From assembly GCF_004210375.1 (NCBI RefSeq), contig NC_134837.1, positions 157,397,310 to 157,461,309 on the forward strand: a stretch of 64,000 bases of DNA, read 5' to 3'. The notes beneath the pieces were generated by a model. The model did no database searches, was not told the origin of the DNA, and saw only the letters and a program-made list of their open reading frames with translations. Positions within the stretch are counted from its first letter, which is position 1, and each line of letters starts with the position of its first letter. This document shows, piece after piece, positions 37,036 to 47,785 of this stretch. This stretch comes from Tachypleus tridentatus (lineage: Eukaryota; Arthropoda; Merostomata; Xiphosura; Limulidae). The position numbers and the translations under genes are program-made.

Positions 37036-37152
37036 TTGACCTTTGTTCGGATCTTAAACCAGTTAAACACTTGTTTGATTGTGTTCCAGCACACTAGGTG
37101 TATTTGCAACCCTTTTAGTAGAGCCAACATAATCATGCTAACAGCAAGATAT
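37036..37152. repeat. second copy of the unclassified dispersed repeat
   Basis: Shares ordered blocks with 34295-34390 (tttgttcggatcttaa, cttttagtagagccaacat, gctaacagcaag). The copies are diverged and differ in length between the blocks. Confidence 0.3.
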
Positions 37153-37177
37153 ACCTTGGTTGGTAGTTAGAAAGCGC

Positions 37178-37264
37178 AGTTGTTGTTTGTTATTAAGGAT
37201 AAAGCTACACAAAGGGCTATCTGTACTCTGCCCACCACGGGTATCGAAGCCAGGTTCCTAGAAA
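37178..37264 (-). repeat. tRNA-derived SINE, family 2, head truncated
   Basis: Tail ttgttgtttgttattaagga, body aaagctacacaaagggctat ctgtactctgcccaccacgg, then the B-box complement gtatcgaagccaggttccta. The copy stops before the tRNA 5' part. Confidence 0.75.
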
Positions 37265-39702
37265 GTACAGATGACTGAGGATATGTGTAGAGACTTGCAG
37301 GTTAATGGTATAGGGCTATCTCACCGTCACGGGGAACAACTTAGATGGAGCATTGAAGAGGGAGACACGTTAGGCGGAAGTAAATCTCATTGTGACATGA
37401 GGCATTTCGCCAGCTCCACTTTGCGTCAATGTATAGCCTGAAAATGAGTTATTCTCTGTATTTCTTCATTCTTCCAACCAAAAGTAGGGATCAGATATTT
37501 GTTTGCACATATGTTCCTGTTGGTGAGATAACGTAAATCTCTCTCACTCCAATATTCAATAACACAACTAAGAAAGACGCGAACCACCTCCTTAAACATC
37601 CTGAGCATATTACTAGAAGGCTAGACCCATGGACACGCAGTGCTACACTGAGTATTATAGGTCGTTCTTCTCTGGTGTTACTTTAAGTTTTCCATGAAAG
37701 AGGTTGCAGCAGTACTAAGTATATTACAATACTGCGTGCTTTCTGTAGCACTAGTTTTTATATATAGGTGCTTTTATTACCCACTTGTATAATTAGTTAT
37801 TACTAAGATATTCTTCAGAACTTCTGATGAGAACCGTCTTCATTTAGAAAACAATGCTGTAATGTATCTTTGTGAACAGTTCTCAATCTGTTTTTGTTTT
37901 GTATCAAATAAATACCGTCTTGTATTGTATTTTCTTGACCTGTTCTTGACTTAGTTCAGTTCCAGATAAACGTTTCTCCTGTTACTCCTGCACTTTCAGT
38001 TACTATTTTTTATTGTCAGATTAATCAGTGGACGACTATCTGATCTAACATCAGTAATGTTAAGCTGAGATCAAATGTTTAGAGTTTTGAGAGCACATCG
38101 AGGCTGTCTTCTTGCCATTTTAATTTTAAAATGATCGTGATGTAGGTACTATCTGAGAAATTACGTTTTTTTGTTTCCTTTAAACAGCTTTCAACTATTT
38201 GTCTTGTTCAGATTATTTTCAACTATACCAGATCTCATTTGACTTTGAGAGTTTTCAACTTTGATTTTTTTAACTTGTCAAATAAAGATCACTTTTCGCT
38301 TTGTTTTTACATAACTGTTTGTCTCTGTTTTCAATTGAGTCAGAGTTAAAAATTTCATGATGAATTTCTCTGTTATTTGCAAGTAATGTTCTTATCGGAA
38401 AGTTAAAACCTATTTTTAGGTTGATTCTCACATATTTTATGTTTTATAAAAGTAGTAAATAATTTATGAAATGCATGTACACAATAAAAATTCAAACAAC
38501 TTATTTTCCATAAACGACGTTGATCTAGAGCACAGCCGTATAACTTCGCTATAAGTGCTAATACTTGTGAGCTACAAGATCTAACCTGGTACCACAAGGG
38601 GACTAAAGAATTATATTCTAAAAACACTTGATTTCAGCTTTATATTTATTTTAAGAATACGTGTTTAAGACATATAGAAGATTCCATTCTTCGAAATCGA
38701 CTTTAAGTGCTATTTGTTTTTTTTTGTTTTTTTTATAATTATATACCAAATTGTTTTGAGCTTTAGGGTTAAAATACAATTAAGTTTAGGACAGAATTTG
38801 GACCAGGGACTGTCATTTTCCCATATCTGATTTACATATATCTATCTGAACCAGTTAGAATAATCAGTTTTCGTTACGTCAGTCATTCTGTCCGTGTTTT
38901 TAAAATGTAAAAAAATAGTTTAAATTGTTATTTATGCAAGTTTTACACATGTGAAAAGATGATAGATAGTATTTTATACAAAGAACATTACAATGAAACA
39001 ATAAACAGAAAGAAACCAATCAACAGTTTAAACGCGTTGTTAAATTAAATGCAGACTTAAATTAAAAAACAAGTAAATAGTGAGAATAACTGTATAATAA
39101 AATGTCATTATGTATATTTATAAGAATTACAAAGTTTACTTTAAGTATTTTTGTTATAATGTTTAGAGTTAATGTTGCATATTGATATAACACAGTTCCT
39201 TTGCACTTTATTGTTTTATGTTTTGCTCTACATAGGTAAGTTCTTTCATTTTAAGGGAAGGCATGCAATGATGATGAATCTTATTAACATCATTAAACTC
39301 AGTGTCATCAATAAACAGATATGCAGTAATATATCGTTAATATAAGCTTCTTATTTTAGGTGTTAAAGGTATTTTTTGTAATATGAGTATTCATTGGTTT
39401 ATTTTTATTATAATACTTTACAAGATTAGCGAACAGATGGTATTTTTGACTGACCTGATTGAATATTTAAACGTTTTCTGGAACAAAAGCTCCAGGACTA
39501 GGATAAATTGTTCATGTGTATATGTATAAGAAGCTAATGCCCGTCTGTTCGCAAAACTCTTACCACTTTTAAAGTCCGATTTGGATGAAACTTCGCACGA
39601 TTTTTCAATATCATAAGAAGATCCTAATAAAGTTTCTTTACAACTGGACCTCTTGTTAAAAAAGAAAATCTAATGAATGTGTTCACGTTTTTAAGAAATA
39701 AG
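37265..39702. other. non-coding DNA, no gene seen
   Basis: Around 37.32-37.70 kb the base composition is less AT-rich and a 60-codon minus-strand frame occurs (37426-37608), without recognisable similarity. The sequence near 37.86-37.94 kb (aataaataccgtcttgtat) looks like a polyadenylation end, but no element could be delimited. Confidence 0.35.
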
Positions 39703-39956
39703 AGTTTGTTTGTTTTTTAATTTCGCGCGAAGGTACACGAGGGCTATCTGCGCTAGCCATCCCTAACTTAGCAGTCTAAGACTAGAGGACAGGCAATAAG
39801 TCATCACCATCCACTAACAACTCTTGGGCTACACTTTTACCAACGAATAGTGGGATTGACCATCACATATAACGCCCCCACGATGGTGCGATGGGGATTC
39901 GCCCGTAACCCGCAGATTAAAGTCGAACGCCTTAACCCACCTGGCCGTGTTGGGCC
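39703..39956 (-). repeat. tRNA-derived SINE, family 1, full length
   Basis: Left (gttt)n tail and aatttcgcgcgaaggtacac, then the body (catccctaacttagcagtc, caactcttgggctacac, aacgaatagtgggattgacc), and the head ends cacctggccgtgttgggcc. Its head end abuts the inverted duplication copy that starts at 39957. Confidence 0.85.
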
Positions 39957-40091
39957 ATAAACGAAGCTCCAGGAACACATCTACTTCGTATGTCGATGTA
40001 TTATTGTATTTTGCGAATTGCTATTAAAATTCAGGTCTATTATATCTTATGTATTACTAGTATTTTATTCTTAAGAGTATGTAACTGTCTC
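39957..40091. repeat. inverted duplication, right copy
   Basis: Reverse complement of 36229-36362 (aaacgaagctccaggaacac through tattttattcttaagagtat), about 95 percent identical by eye, bounded by a family-1 SINE at the left and a family-2 SINE at the right. Confidence 0.85.
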
Positions 40092-40212
40092 CCAATGGCA
40101 CGGAGGCATGTTTGTGAACTTACAACGCTAAAAACCGGGCTTCGATACCCGTGGTGGGCAGAGCACAGATAGCTTATTGTGTAGCTTTGTGCTTAATTTA
40201 ACAACAACAACA
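40092..40212 (+). repeat. tRNA-derived SINE, family 2, full length
   Basis: Head cccaatggcacggaggcatg, anticodon-arm region gaacttacaacgctaaaaac, B-box cgggcttcgatacccg, body tggtgggcagagcacagata, tail ttgtgtagctttgtgcttaa and an aacaacaac end. Confidence 0.85.
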
Positions 40213-40479
40213 TGTAACAATTCATAACTTCTGTTATTATTTATGTGAATCAATTATTTATACTTATTAGTATATTGAAAGAAAAGAGTACATACAGTAA
40301 CGTTTAGTATTGTGGTTTAAAACCTATAGTTATAAACTTCTTACAGCATCTGACATTTGCTTTATGTTCTAGATGCATGCCACCAAAAGTTCAAGGATAG
40401 GAGAATATATCCACACATAAAACAAGTTGAGTGGATATTATAAATTGATAACGAATCCCACTTTTTGTTTAGAATAGTC

Positions 40480-40600
40480 AACCAGTTGGCAGTGGGTTGT
40501 ATGGGTTAAGTGCATTTCCCTCTAATCTAGTACTTCTAAATTAAGGGCAATAGCGCAGATAGCTCTCGAGTAACTTCGCACAAAATTTTACAAATAAATG
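40480..40600 (+). repeat. SINE family 1, 3' fragment
   Basis: Starts at accagttggcagtgggttgt and continues aaattaagggcaatagcgca, with tail agctctcgagtaacttcgca. The tRNA-like head and first half are absent (5' truncation). Confidence 0.7.
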
Positions 40601-40645
40601 TAATAAGTATTTAAAGTGCCAGCTAGATTAATTAAAATTATTACT

Positions 40646-40765
40646 TATTTTTTGTGTGCTTTCTTAGCGCAAAGCTACAAACTGGATTAACTTCTCTTTG
40701 TACACCTCGAAAATCAAACCCCAGATTTTAAAGTTTCAATTTGTGAACTTATTACATTGAGGGAC
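40646..40765 (-). repeat. decayed tRNA-derived SINE, family 2 or 3
   Basis: Recognisable tail (agcgcaaagctacaaactgg), B-box complement (aaaatcaaaccccagatttt) and head (tgtgaacttattacattgag). Too diverged to place in one family. Confidence 0.5.
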
Positions 40766-42173
40766 ATCCACTTTTGTCTCACGTGGAAGAACTTAGAATA
40801 AATAATTCCCTCAGTAATTTTATCACTTTACACTCTTGTTAATTTTGTAATTGATAGATTCACAGTTGATAAGTTTTGTTTTTTATAAATATCAAAACGT
40901 ATAGAAACAAAATCATACAGATAAATAGGTGAAAGTCCAAAGTTTTACAAAATTTTAGAGCTTATCAGTTTTAATTGTAGAAGTAAATAGGAAGGTATTA
41001 TGTAAAAATGTATTTGGATATTGGGAAAAGAGGGGAAAAACACACCTGAAAAAAAACGATAATCTTTCCACAGAAGTATTACTAGTAATTTCCTACTGAT
41101 ATTATCCCACTATATTATTGATAATATTACCAGTAAATCGTGCAATAAGTAAATGACATCTGTTTAAGAGATCTGAATTCGCATGTGTGTTCTAAATAGA
41201 TTTATTCATTCTATGATATTCCACAAATCTGACCAACAGTGAACAGGCAGAATCATTACTTAGAGCTCTGTTATGTGAACCATTGATATCTATGGTGTGA
41301 AAACACTTTTCAGCTGCAACCATTAAACATATTTCGTGTATAGTATACTGCAATGTAGCCAGAGAAATGTTAACTACTTTTATAAATACTTTTCACTGGA
41401 GTCACTAGATGGAACCCAGATCTAGCCAATCAGCAGCGACTAGATGAAAACATTTTCGTTACATCACTTTTGAAACCAATCGTAGAATAATAGACTGATA
41501 GCTTCCAGAAATTATTTGTACTGTCCTACAACTTAAATTTAAAACGTACGTAGTCGTTATCTACTGAATATTGCATTGTTCAGTTTGTGAATTCAGTTAT
41601 TTAAATGAATGAAAAGCAGTGTAAAATTATTGAATAAAAATAGAAGAAGTATTGGCGAAAATATTTCGTACAGATAAAGATAGACAAAAATCGAAGACCT
41701 TTAGTTAAAGGCATTGCAAAAAAACATATGCCCTCAACGCTGCTAGAATAAGTAGCCAGATAGTTTAACTGGCACATAACTACTTTTGGCCAAGTTATAT
41801 ATAATTTAGTTAAGGAGCGTTTTAGTGTAGAATGCTGATTAAATAATCTAGCTGAAGCTGTAATGAACAGCTACTAAAGAAATGTCTGAAGGTACCAACT
41901 TGTCTTAAGGTTAATAAATTGTATATCCTTTCAGCATAATCACAGAGATATATATATATATAGCTGACAAAATCTCCAAGATTATGGAAATGTTCAAAAG
42001 TGTTTCATCTGTTTATGATTAGTATAAAATAACGATCATAAATTACCATTTTGAATTAACAGGTTACATTAAAAAGAGTGAAGTGTAATCATGAAAATTT
42101 CTTTTTAACAAAATAAATTAATGCAACTTTACTTAGTATATTATCTTACTGTTGTTAACGTTAACAAACAAAC
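40766..42173. other. AT-rich non-coding DNA, no gene seen
   Basis: Nothing recognised other than a short (TA)n tract at 41948-41962. Confidence 0.4.
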
Positions 42174-42467
42174 GTTAAGGCACTCGACTCGTAATCTGAG
42201 GGTCGCGGGTTCGAATTCCTGTCTCACCAAACAGGCTCGTCCTTTCAGCTGTGGAGGCGTTGTAATGTGAACGTCAATCACACTAATCATTGGTAAAAGA
42301 GTAGCTCAAGAGTTGGCGATGGGTGATGTTGACTAACTGCCATCCCTCTGGTCTTACACTCCTAAATTAGAGACGGCTAACGCCGATAGACTTTGTGTAG
42401 CTTTGCGCGAAATTCAGAATACAAACAAACAGGCTCCGAGTCACGTCACAACTCATTTTATCTTATG
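42174..42467 (+). repeat. segment X, left copy (family-1 SINE plus unique flank)
   Basis: Contains a plus-oriented family-1 SINE lacking its first ~20 bp (head from gttaaggcactcgactcgta, tail tttgtgtagctttgcgcgaa), then the unique flank ggctccgagtcacgtcacaa to tcttatg. From the B-box to 42467 it is identical by eye to the reverse complement of 43937-44185, including SINE variants not seen in other copies. Confidence 0.9.
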
Positions 42468-42710
42468 TTTTTACAATAAGAGTATATATTGTTTTTTTTA
42501 ACTTCCAAAACTTCTTCACCTCTGATCCTCTTGAAAAATGAAGGCTCATCCATTTTATGACACCCAGTGGAACAGCCATATATCTGCGGACTTACACCGC
42601 TAGAAACCAGGTCTCGATACGAGTGGTGAACGGAGCTTAAATAGCATATTGTATAGTTTTGTGCGTAACTCCAACCAACCACTAATTTTAGAGTAACGTA
42701 AATAATCAAG
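42468..42710 (+). repeat. segment Y, left copy (contains a family-2 SINE)
   Basis: Starts tttttacaataagagtatat, holds a plus-oriented family-2 SINE (cccagtggaacagccatata, B-box ggtctcgatacgag, tail ttgtatagttttgtgcgtaa) and ends gagtaacgtaaataatcaag. It is nearly identical to the reverse complement of 44249-44492, with only a few differences near 42541-42556. Confidence 0.9.
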
Positions 42711-42985
42711 CCCGACATGGCCAGGTGGGTTAAGGCGTTCGACTCGTAATCTGAGGGTCGCGGGTTTAAATCCCATCGCACCAAATATGTTCGCCCTTTC
42801 AGCCGTGGAGACGTTATAATGTGACGGTCAATTCCACTATTCGTTGGTAAAAGAGTAGCCCAAGAGTTGGCAGTGAGTTGTGATGACTAGCTGCTTTCCC
42901 TCTACTCTTACACTACTAAATTAGGGACGACTAGCGCAGATAGCTCTCGTGTAGCTTTGCATGAAATTCAAAAACAAACTAACTA
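42711..42985 (+). repeat. tRNA-derived SINE, family 1, full length
   Basis: Complete plus-oriented copy that shows the head best: cccgacatggccaggtgggt, then gttcgactcgtaatctgagg, in which CTCGTAA fits a 7-base anticodon loop with CGT, and the B-box gcgggtttaaatccc. The body follows (gccgtggagacgttataat, aagagtagcccaagagttgg, actaaattagggacgactag), then the tail tctcgtgtagctttgcatga and an (aaac)n-like end. Confidence 0.9.
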
Positions 42986-43261
42986 AACTGCTCTTAGTTA
43001 GTTAAATCGTGAATTTCTTTCTAGTTCTTGCAAGTTTGCTTATTTTATTAGGAATCAAACTGTGTATCATAATCCTAAAATAAAGAAGGATGACTTACGA
43101 AGATTCAGTGACTTTCATAGGATTTTACTTCGAAAACTAGTCCAACCAATTTGAACTGAGAACACACTATTTTTCGAAAACGCTTAAATCAGTTATTCTG
43201 AATCCCATATAGATATTAGGAGTGTTAGTCTCGAAACTGAGATGCAAATGTAATGTTGCAA

Positions 43262-43528
43262 AATGCTCCATTTGTTTGTTTATTTGTTGAACTTACGCAA
43301 AGCTACTCAAGGGATATCTGCGAAGGCAGTCTCTGGGCCAGAAATGATAGACTATACGTTAGCACCACTTACTGTTACTTCTTGGACTACTCTAATGGAA
43401 TCATAAGATTGGTTTTCACATTATACCGTTCCCACTGTTGAAATGGGGAGTGTCTTCAAGGATGGAAGTCAAACGCGCTACCTGAAGAGTATGGGCCGAG
43501 CGTCCAAACCACTAGGTCATGCCACTTC
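43262..43528 (-). repeat. decayed tRNA-derived SINE, family 1
   Basis: The (gttt)n-like start, acgcaaagctactcaaggga, ggactactctaatgg, cacattataccgttcccact and the end accactaggtcatgccac are all in family-1 order but heavily mutated. Confidence 0.6.
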
Positions 43529-43529
43529 T

Positions 43530-43543
43530 GTTACCATGGTAAC
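43530..43543. promoter_or_regulatory. perfect palindromic X-box (RFX-type site)
   Basis: gttaccatggtaac is a perfect 14-bp palindrome and an ideal RFX X-box. It lies just outside the end of a decayed SINE, and no gene start was found next to it. Confidence 0.4.
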
Positions 43544-43936
43544 AAATAGTCTGAACATTTTACACCTGGCATTTCAAACTCCCTCCGCCCAAAAATGACT
43601 CAACGCATATAAATCAGATTTCACCCACGACAGTAAGGCGGAGTTTCCTTCTTGTAGTCAAATTAACAATAGGGTAAACAAACTAAGTACAAAACGTTAA
43701 AAACAAAATATTTCCAACATCTCTCCAACAGGTTCAGAGTAATAGGAAATCTATGGTGCCAATAGTAGAACTACTTATTAAAACATACAAAACAAATAGT
43801 ATGGCGATAAGGATCACAGTGTGCATATTTCATGGTTTTCAAAGATGGTAAAATAGAGGCAACCAGCAGATAACTTGAGAAAAGTCCATTGGTGAAGAAC
43901 ACTGGTGTCGATTGGAGCTCCATAAAGATATGTCAA

Positions 43937-44248
43937 CATAAGATAAAATGAGTTGTGACGTGACTCGGAGCCTGTTTGTTTGTATTCTGAATTTCGCGCA
44001 AAGCTACACAAAGTCTATCGGCGTTAGCCGTCTCTAATTTAGGAGTGTAAGACCAGAGGGATGGCAGTTAGTCAACATCACCCATCGCCAACTCTTGAGC
44101 TACTCTTTTACCAATGATTAGTGTGATTGACGTTCACATTACAACGCCTCCACAGCTGAAAGGACGAGCCTGTTTGGTGAGACAGGAATTCGAACCCGCG
44201 ACCCTCAGATTACGAGTCGAACGCCTCAACCCACCTGGCCATGTCGGG
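43937..44248 (-). repeat. segment X, right copy, inverted, with complete SINE head
   Basis: Reverse complement of segment X (42174-42467), starting cataagataaaatgagttgt. Unlike the left copy it continues through the full family-1 head (caacccacctggccatgtcg), which joins directly to segment Y. Confidence 0.9.
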
Positions 44249-44492
44249 CTTGATTATTTACGTTACTCTAAAATTAGTGGTTGGTTGGAGTTACGCACAA
44301 AACTATACAATATGCTATTTAAGCTCCGTTCACCACTCGTATCGAGACCTGGTTTCTAGCGGTGTAAGTCCGCAGATATATGGCTGTTCCACTGGGTGTC
44401 ATAAAATGAATGATCCTTCATTTTTCAAGAGGATCAGAGGTGAAGAAGTTTTGGAAGTAAAAAAAAAACAATATATACTCTTATTGTAAAAA
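44249..44492 (-). repeat. segment Y, right copy, inverted
   Basis: Reverse complement of segment Y (42468-42710), from cttgattatttacgttactc to ctcttattgtaaaaa. On its own strand the order here is Y then X, while the left locus has X then Y. Confidence 0.9.
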
Positions 44493-44537
44493 CTGCTTTT
44501 GAGAATAAAAAGCGGGAATGTTCTAGTTTATTAACAT

Positions 44538-44772
44538 TGTTTGTTTGTTTTTGAATTTCGCGCAAAGCTACAAGAGGGCTTTCTGCGCTAGCCGTCCCTA
44601 ATTAAGCAGTGTAAGACTAGCAGGAAGGCAGCTAGTCATCACCACCAACCCACCAACTCTTGGGCTATTTTTTTACTAACGAATAGTGAGATTGACCGTC
44701 ACATAATGACGCCCCCATGGCTGAAAAGACGAGCGTGTTTGGTGTGATGGGGATCCGAGCCTTCGACCCTCC
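44538..44772 (-). repeat. tRNA-derived SINE, family 1, head truncated
   Basis: Tail and body are well preserved (gaatttcgcgcaaagctaca, gctagccgtccctaattaag, aacgaatagtgagattgacc, acgcccccatggctgaaaag). The head breaks off after cttcgaccctcctaattaac. Confidence 0.85.
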
Positions 44773-45047
44773 TAATTAACGGGCAGAAACAAATGAAAAC
44801 GAAGTTCGTATAGTAAGTTCTGCAACAAATGAAAAGTAACTTTAAAAAAAAGACGTTCTGTATTAAAAAAAACTCCTCACAGATGCCATAATTAACAACA
44901 TCCTTACTTGTTACCATTAAAATACGAGTGTTATTTCTGGTGGTTTTTTTTCACAGAAAGTGTTGAAAAACAACAACAAATTTTCGTGTATAACTTAACA
45001 AGAGTTTTCTCTGGTACAATCACTTTAGGATCACTGCCTCTCCCCCC

Positions 45048-45128
45048 TCCCCAAGTTGCAAAACGAATTTACAAGGTTAGAACCCGGGTTTCGTTACCCG
45101 TGCTTAACTTCAAAAAACAACAACAGCA
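45048..45128 (+). repeat. SINE family 2 fragment
   Basis: ccccaagttgcaaaacgaat, anticodon-region acaaggttagaacccgggtt and B-box gtttcgttacccgtg are recognisable. The usual middle is deleted up to cttaacttcaaaaaacaaca. Confidence 0.55.
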
Positions 45129-45256
45129 AACACCTTGGAATCCTTCCTTTCCTATTCTCACCATAATAGGCAGTTTACAGTTTTCAGACAATTGCAAATG
45201 CCTTACTGAGTTATGATTCATTAGTCCTCGAACTTCTTAAACTGCAAATTTTAGTA

Positions 45257-45295
45257 AACGGCCCGGCATGGTCAGGTGATTAGGGCACTCGTAGA
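45257..45295 (+). repeat. SINE family 1 head fragment
   Basis: Only the tRNA-like 5' end remains: acggcccggcatggtcaggt followed by gattagggcactcgtag. Confidence 0.65.
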
Positions 45296-46286
45296 TGCTT
45301 GTAGAATTAGACATACAAACAGTTGTGGAACTGCTCTTTTATTCGAGAACCAGTGATTCAATGTAATGTTATTGACAATGAGAACAAACAAACCGATAAA
45401 CCAAAAATTAGTTCTCAACAGAAGTTTAAAAACATTTGGGAACAATTCACATATACGTCTTCCTGTGTTTTTCTTAACGAGCAGTTCTGTTTACCTACGT
45501 TTTGTAATCCAACAGAGAACATTATTCTCGGCGCATTATACATTCTAACTTTGAGGGTGGACAACTTAGTCAATGATTGCTAATAGTTGTGTTAGTAACA
45601 TATAACTGGAAAAACATTCCTAATAATTATATTTTTATGTTATCGGTGGATTTGTGAAACGAATAATAAACACTTAAATACAATAAGGTCTAGAAATTAA
45701 ATTACTGATTAAATTATTCTTATATTTGATATGTATAAGACTGTCAATATTACTATACAACCTTGAATATGTTGGTTTATGATGGGTACCTATTTTAACA
45801 AGCACTCTCTGGTTCAGTGGAATCAGAATGGTTAATCACTTTGTAGGAATCGTATCTGGGATTTAGTATTTTTTTCTGAAAAGTTATAAGAAATTCAGAA
45901 ATGCATGCTGATCTGTACTTGAGTAACATCCGAAGAAGTTATGATTGATTTTTGTCAATATAGTTGGATGATTTTTTAAACTTCAATTTAGACACCAGTT
46001 GTAGTTTAGAATACTGGCATTCCCGGACTTTTTGTGAAACCTTTGAAATACTACCGAGACAACGAGCCAGAATATGTGAGTGTTTGTCCTCGTCGAGATG
46101 GAAACGAGGTCGGGTTGAAAGCTAATCAGCAAATGTAAAGTATCAAAATGTACGAGGTGTTACAAGGTTAGCAGGTGTGGATGTGATTTTGATGACGCAC
46201 CAATTGTTCAACAGTTTAGCCGTAAGAAAAGTTTTTGTGGAGGTGTTGCTATCTGGTACGCATACACACAGGAGCTGTAAGCTCTG
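45296..46286. other. non-coding DNA, no gene seen
   Basis: An 86-codon plus-strand frame (45323-45583) overlaps a shorter one in another frame. Neither has recognisable similarity or splice context. Confidence 0.4.
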
Positions 46287-46392
46287 TTTGGAATTTAGCA
46301 CAAAGCTACACAATGGGTTATCTGTGTTCTGTCCACAGATAATCTGTTTTTAGTGGTGTGAGTCCGCAGATATCCCTCTGTGCCACTGGGGC
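46287..46392 (-). repeat. tRNA-derived SINE, family 2
   Basis: gtttggaatttagcacaaag, ctacacaatgggttatctgt, a body with gttctgtccaca, and a head agtccgcagatatccctctg ending tgccactgggg. Confidence 0.8.
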
Positions 46393-47068
46393 AGGGAGTA
46401 GGGACAATTGTAAACGTACAAATACATCCGAAAACCTGCCATCAAATGAATTCGAGATTCAAATGACGACACCTGACGGTGTGAATAAGAAGGAATTAAT
46501 ATCGTGTAAGGGACAAAAAATACGAATACTTTTTTCTGTGTGTAGTAAAGGGATAATAGAAGAGAGGAGTCTTATAGTAAGATAGAGAGAATTACCATTG
46601 CGTTGGGATGGTCGGCTGTGGTAGGATGGAAACGTCTTAACAAACACTCGGTTCATTAAAATATCATAGCAAAATATTTCCTGGATGATCCCTTATACAA
46701 CCACGTATCTTATTCTTAAGCTTCCAGATTTCCGTATCTGATGACATATCCCACTATCTACCAAAATAGTCCTACTTTTTACAGTTTCATAAGAGATTGT
46801 TTGCTTAATAAGTAAAGAAGTTAATAAATTCAATTCAAAGCTATAAGTTGGATTTAAACAAAAGTAGATAAAAAATGGTGAAACGTCTTCTGCTTATTTC
46901 TTAAATTTAACACATATATATATATATATAATCGGAACGTTTTCAAAAATCACGTTAAACTAAACTGAAGTAATAACTAAAAAATGAAATTCTAAAATAT
47001 TTTACTATGTGATTGAAAATGAGAAATGACAATTTATAGGATATTTACTTAAATGTACTCCTAAGAGG

Positions 47069-47180
47069 CCCCCAGTGGCACGGCGATATATCTACGGAGT
47101 TACAGTATTAAAAATCGAGTTTTGATACCCGTAGTGAGCAGAACTTAGATAATCCGTTGTTTAGCTTTATGCTTAACTAT
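47069..47180 (+). repeat. tRNA-derived SINE, family 2
   Basis: Head cccccagtggcacggcgata, B-box gagttttgatacccg, body tagtgagcagaacttagata, tail ttgtttagctttatgcttaa. Confidence 0.8.
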
Positions 47181-47785
47181 AAAACAAAGAAGCACAACTA
47201 TTAAAAGATAAAAATAATAATTTTCTGCAGAAAGTAGGCTTAGTAAAATAAATTTGTCTTGAGGAAGAACATAAATTAGTAAACAAGTCTAAACAAGAAT
47301 AGCTTCTATTTCAGAACAAACTAAGAAAGGAAATATTTACAGAAATGGATATTAGTTGTTTTATTATCTGCCGTTTATAAACTCATTATTTAAATGTGTA
47401 TAGCAGAACTTGTGAAATGATTCATGAAGACAGGTTTGTTAGAGATAATATTAGAACCGTATATGAGAAGTTTTACAAACAAAAACAACAACAATAACAA
47501 AGAATAGTATATGCCAGGACTCTTACTATTGTTATACTTTAAAAAGTCTTCAAAGAAGTTCTTTTGTATTTTTAAAAATAAAATTCGCAGATATATTTGG
47601 CTTTGGAAACTTAATGTAATAATAAATACTGTTGTTGTTTGTTGTATAATAATGTAGAATCTACTCTTATCCAAAATGTTTTTTAGAAACTTTTTGAAAT
47701 TAAAGAAAAATGAAAATCCTCTCTCTTCTCCTTATTCTTATAGATAGAACCTCATATCCTGTTTGCTTTGCCACTAGCAACAACA

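Noticed and set aside
37426..37608. 60-codon minus-strand frame in a less AT-rich block
   Set aside because: No recognisable domain. Other frames across the same block read equally well, so coding status cannot be supported.
42458..42784. 108-codon minus-strand frame, and its counterparts at 44114-44359 and 44241-44489
   Set aside because: They run through the SINE heads and the duplicated segments X and Y. The peptide similarity to each other reflects the DNA duplication, not a gene family.
42711..42785. Possible functional tRNA gene
   Set aside because: The head of the family-1 SINE has A- and B-box-like motifs and a CGT loop, but the anticodon stem has mismatches, the acceptor stem does not close, and the same sequence is repeated in many SINE copies.
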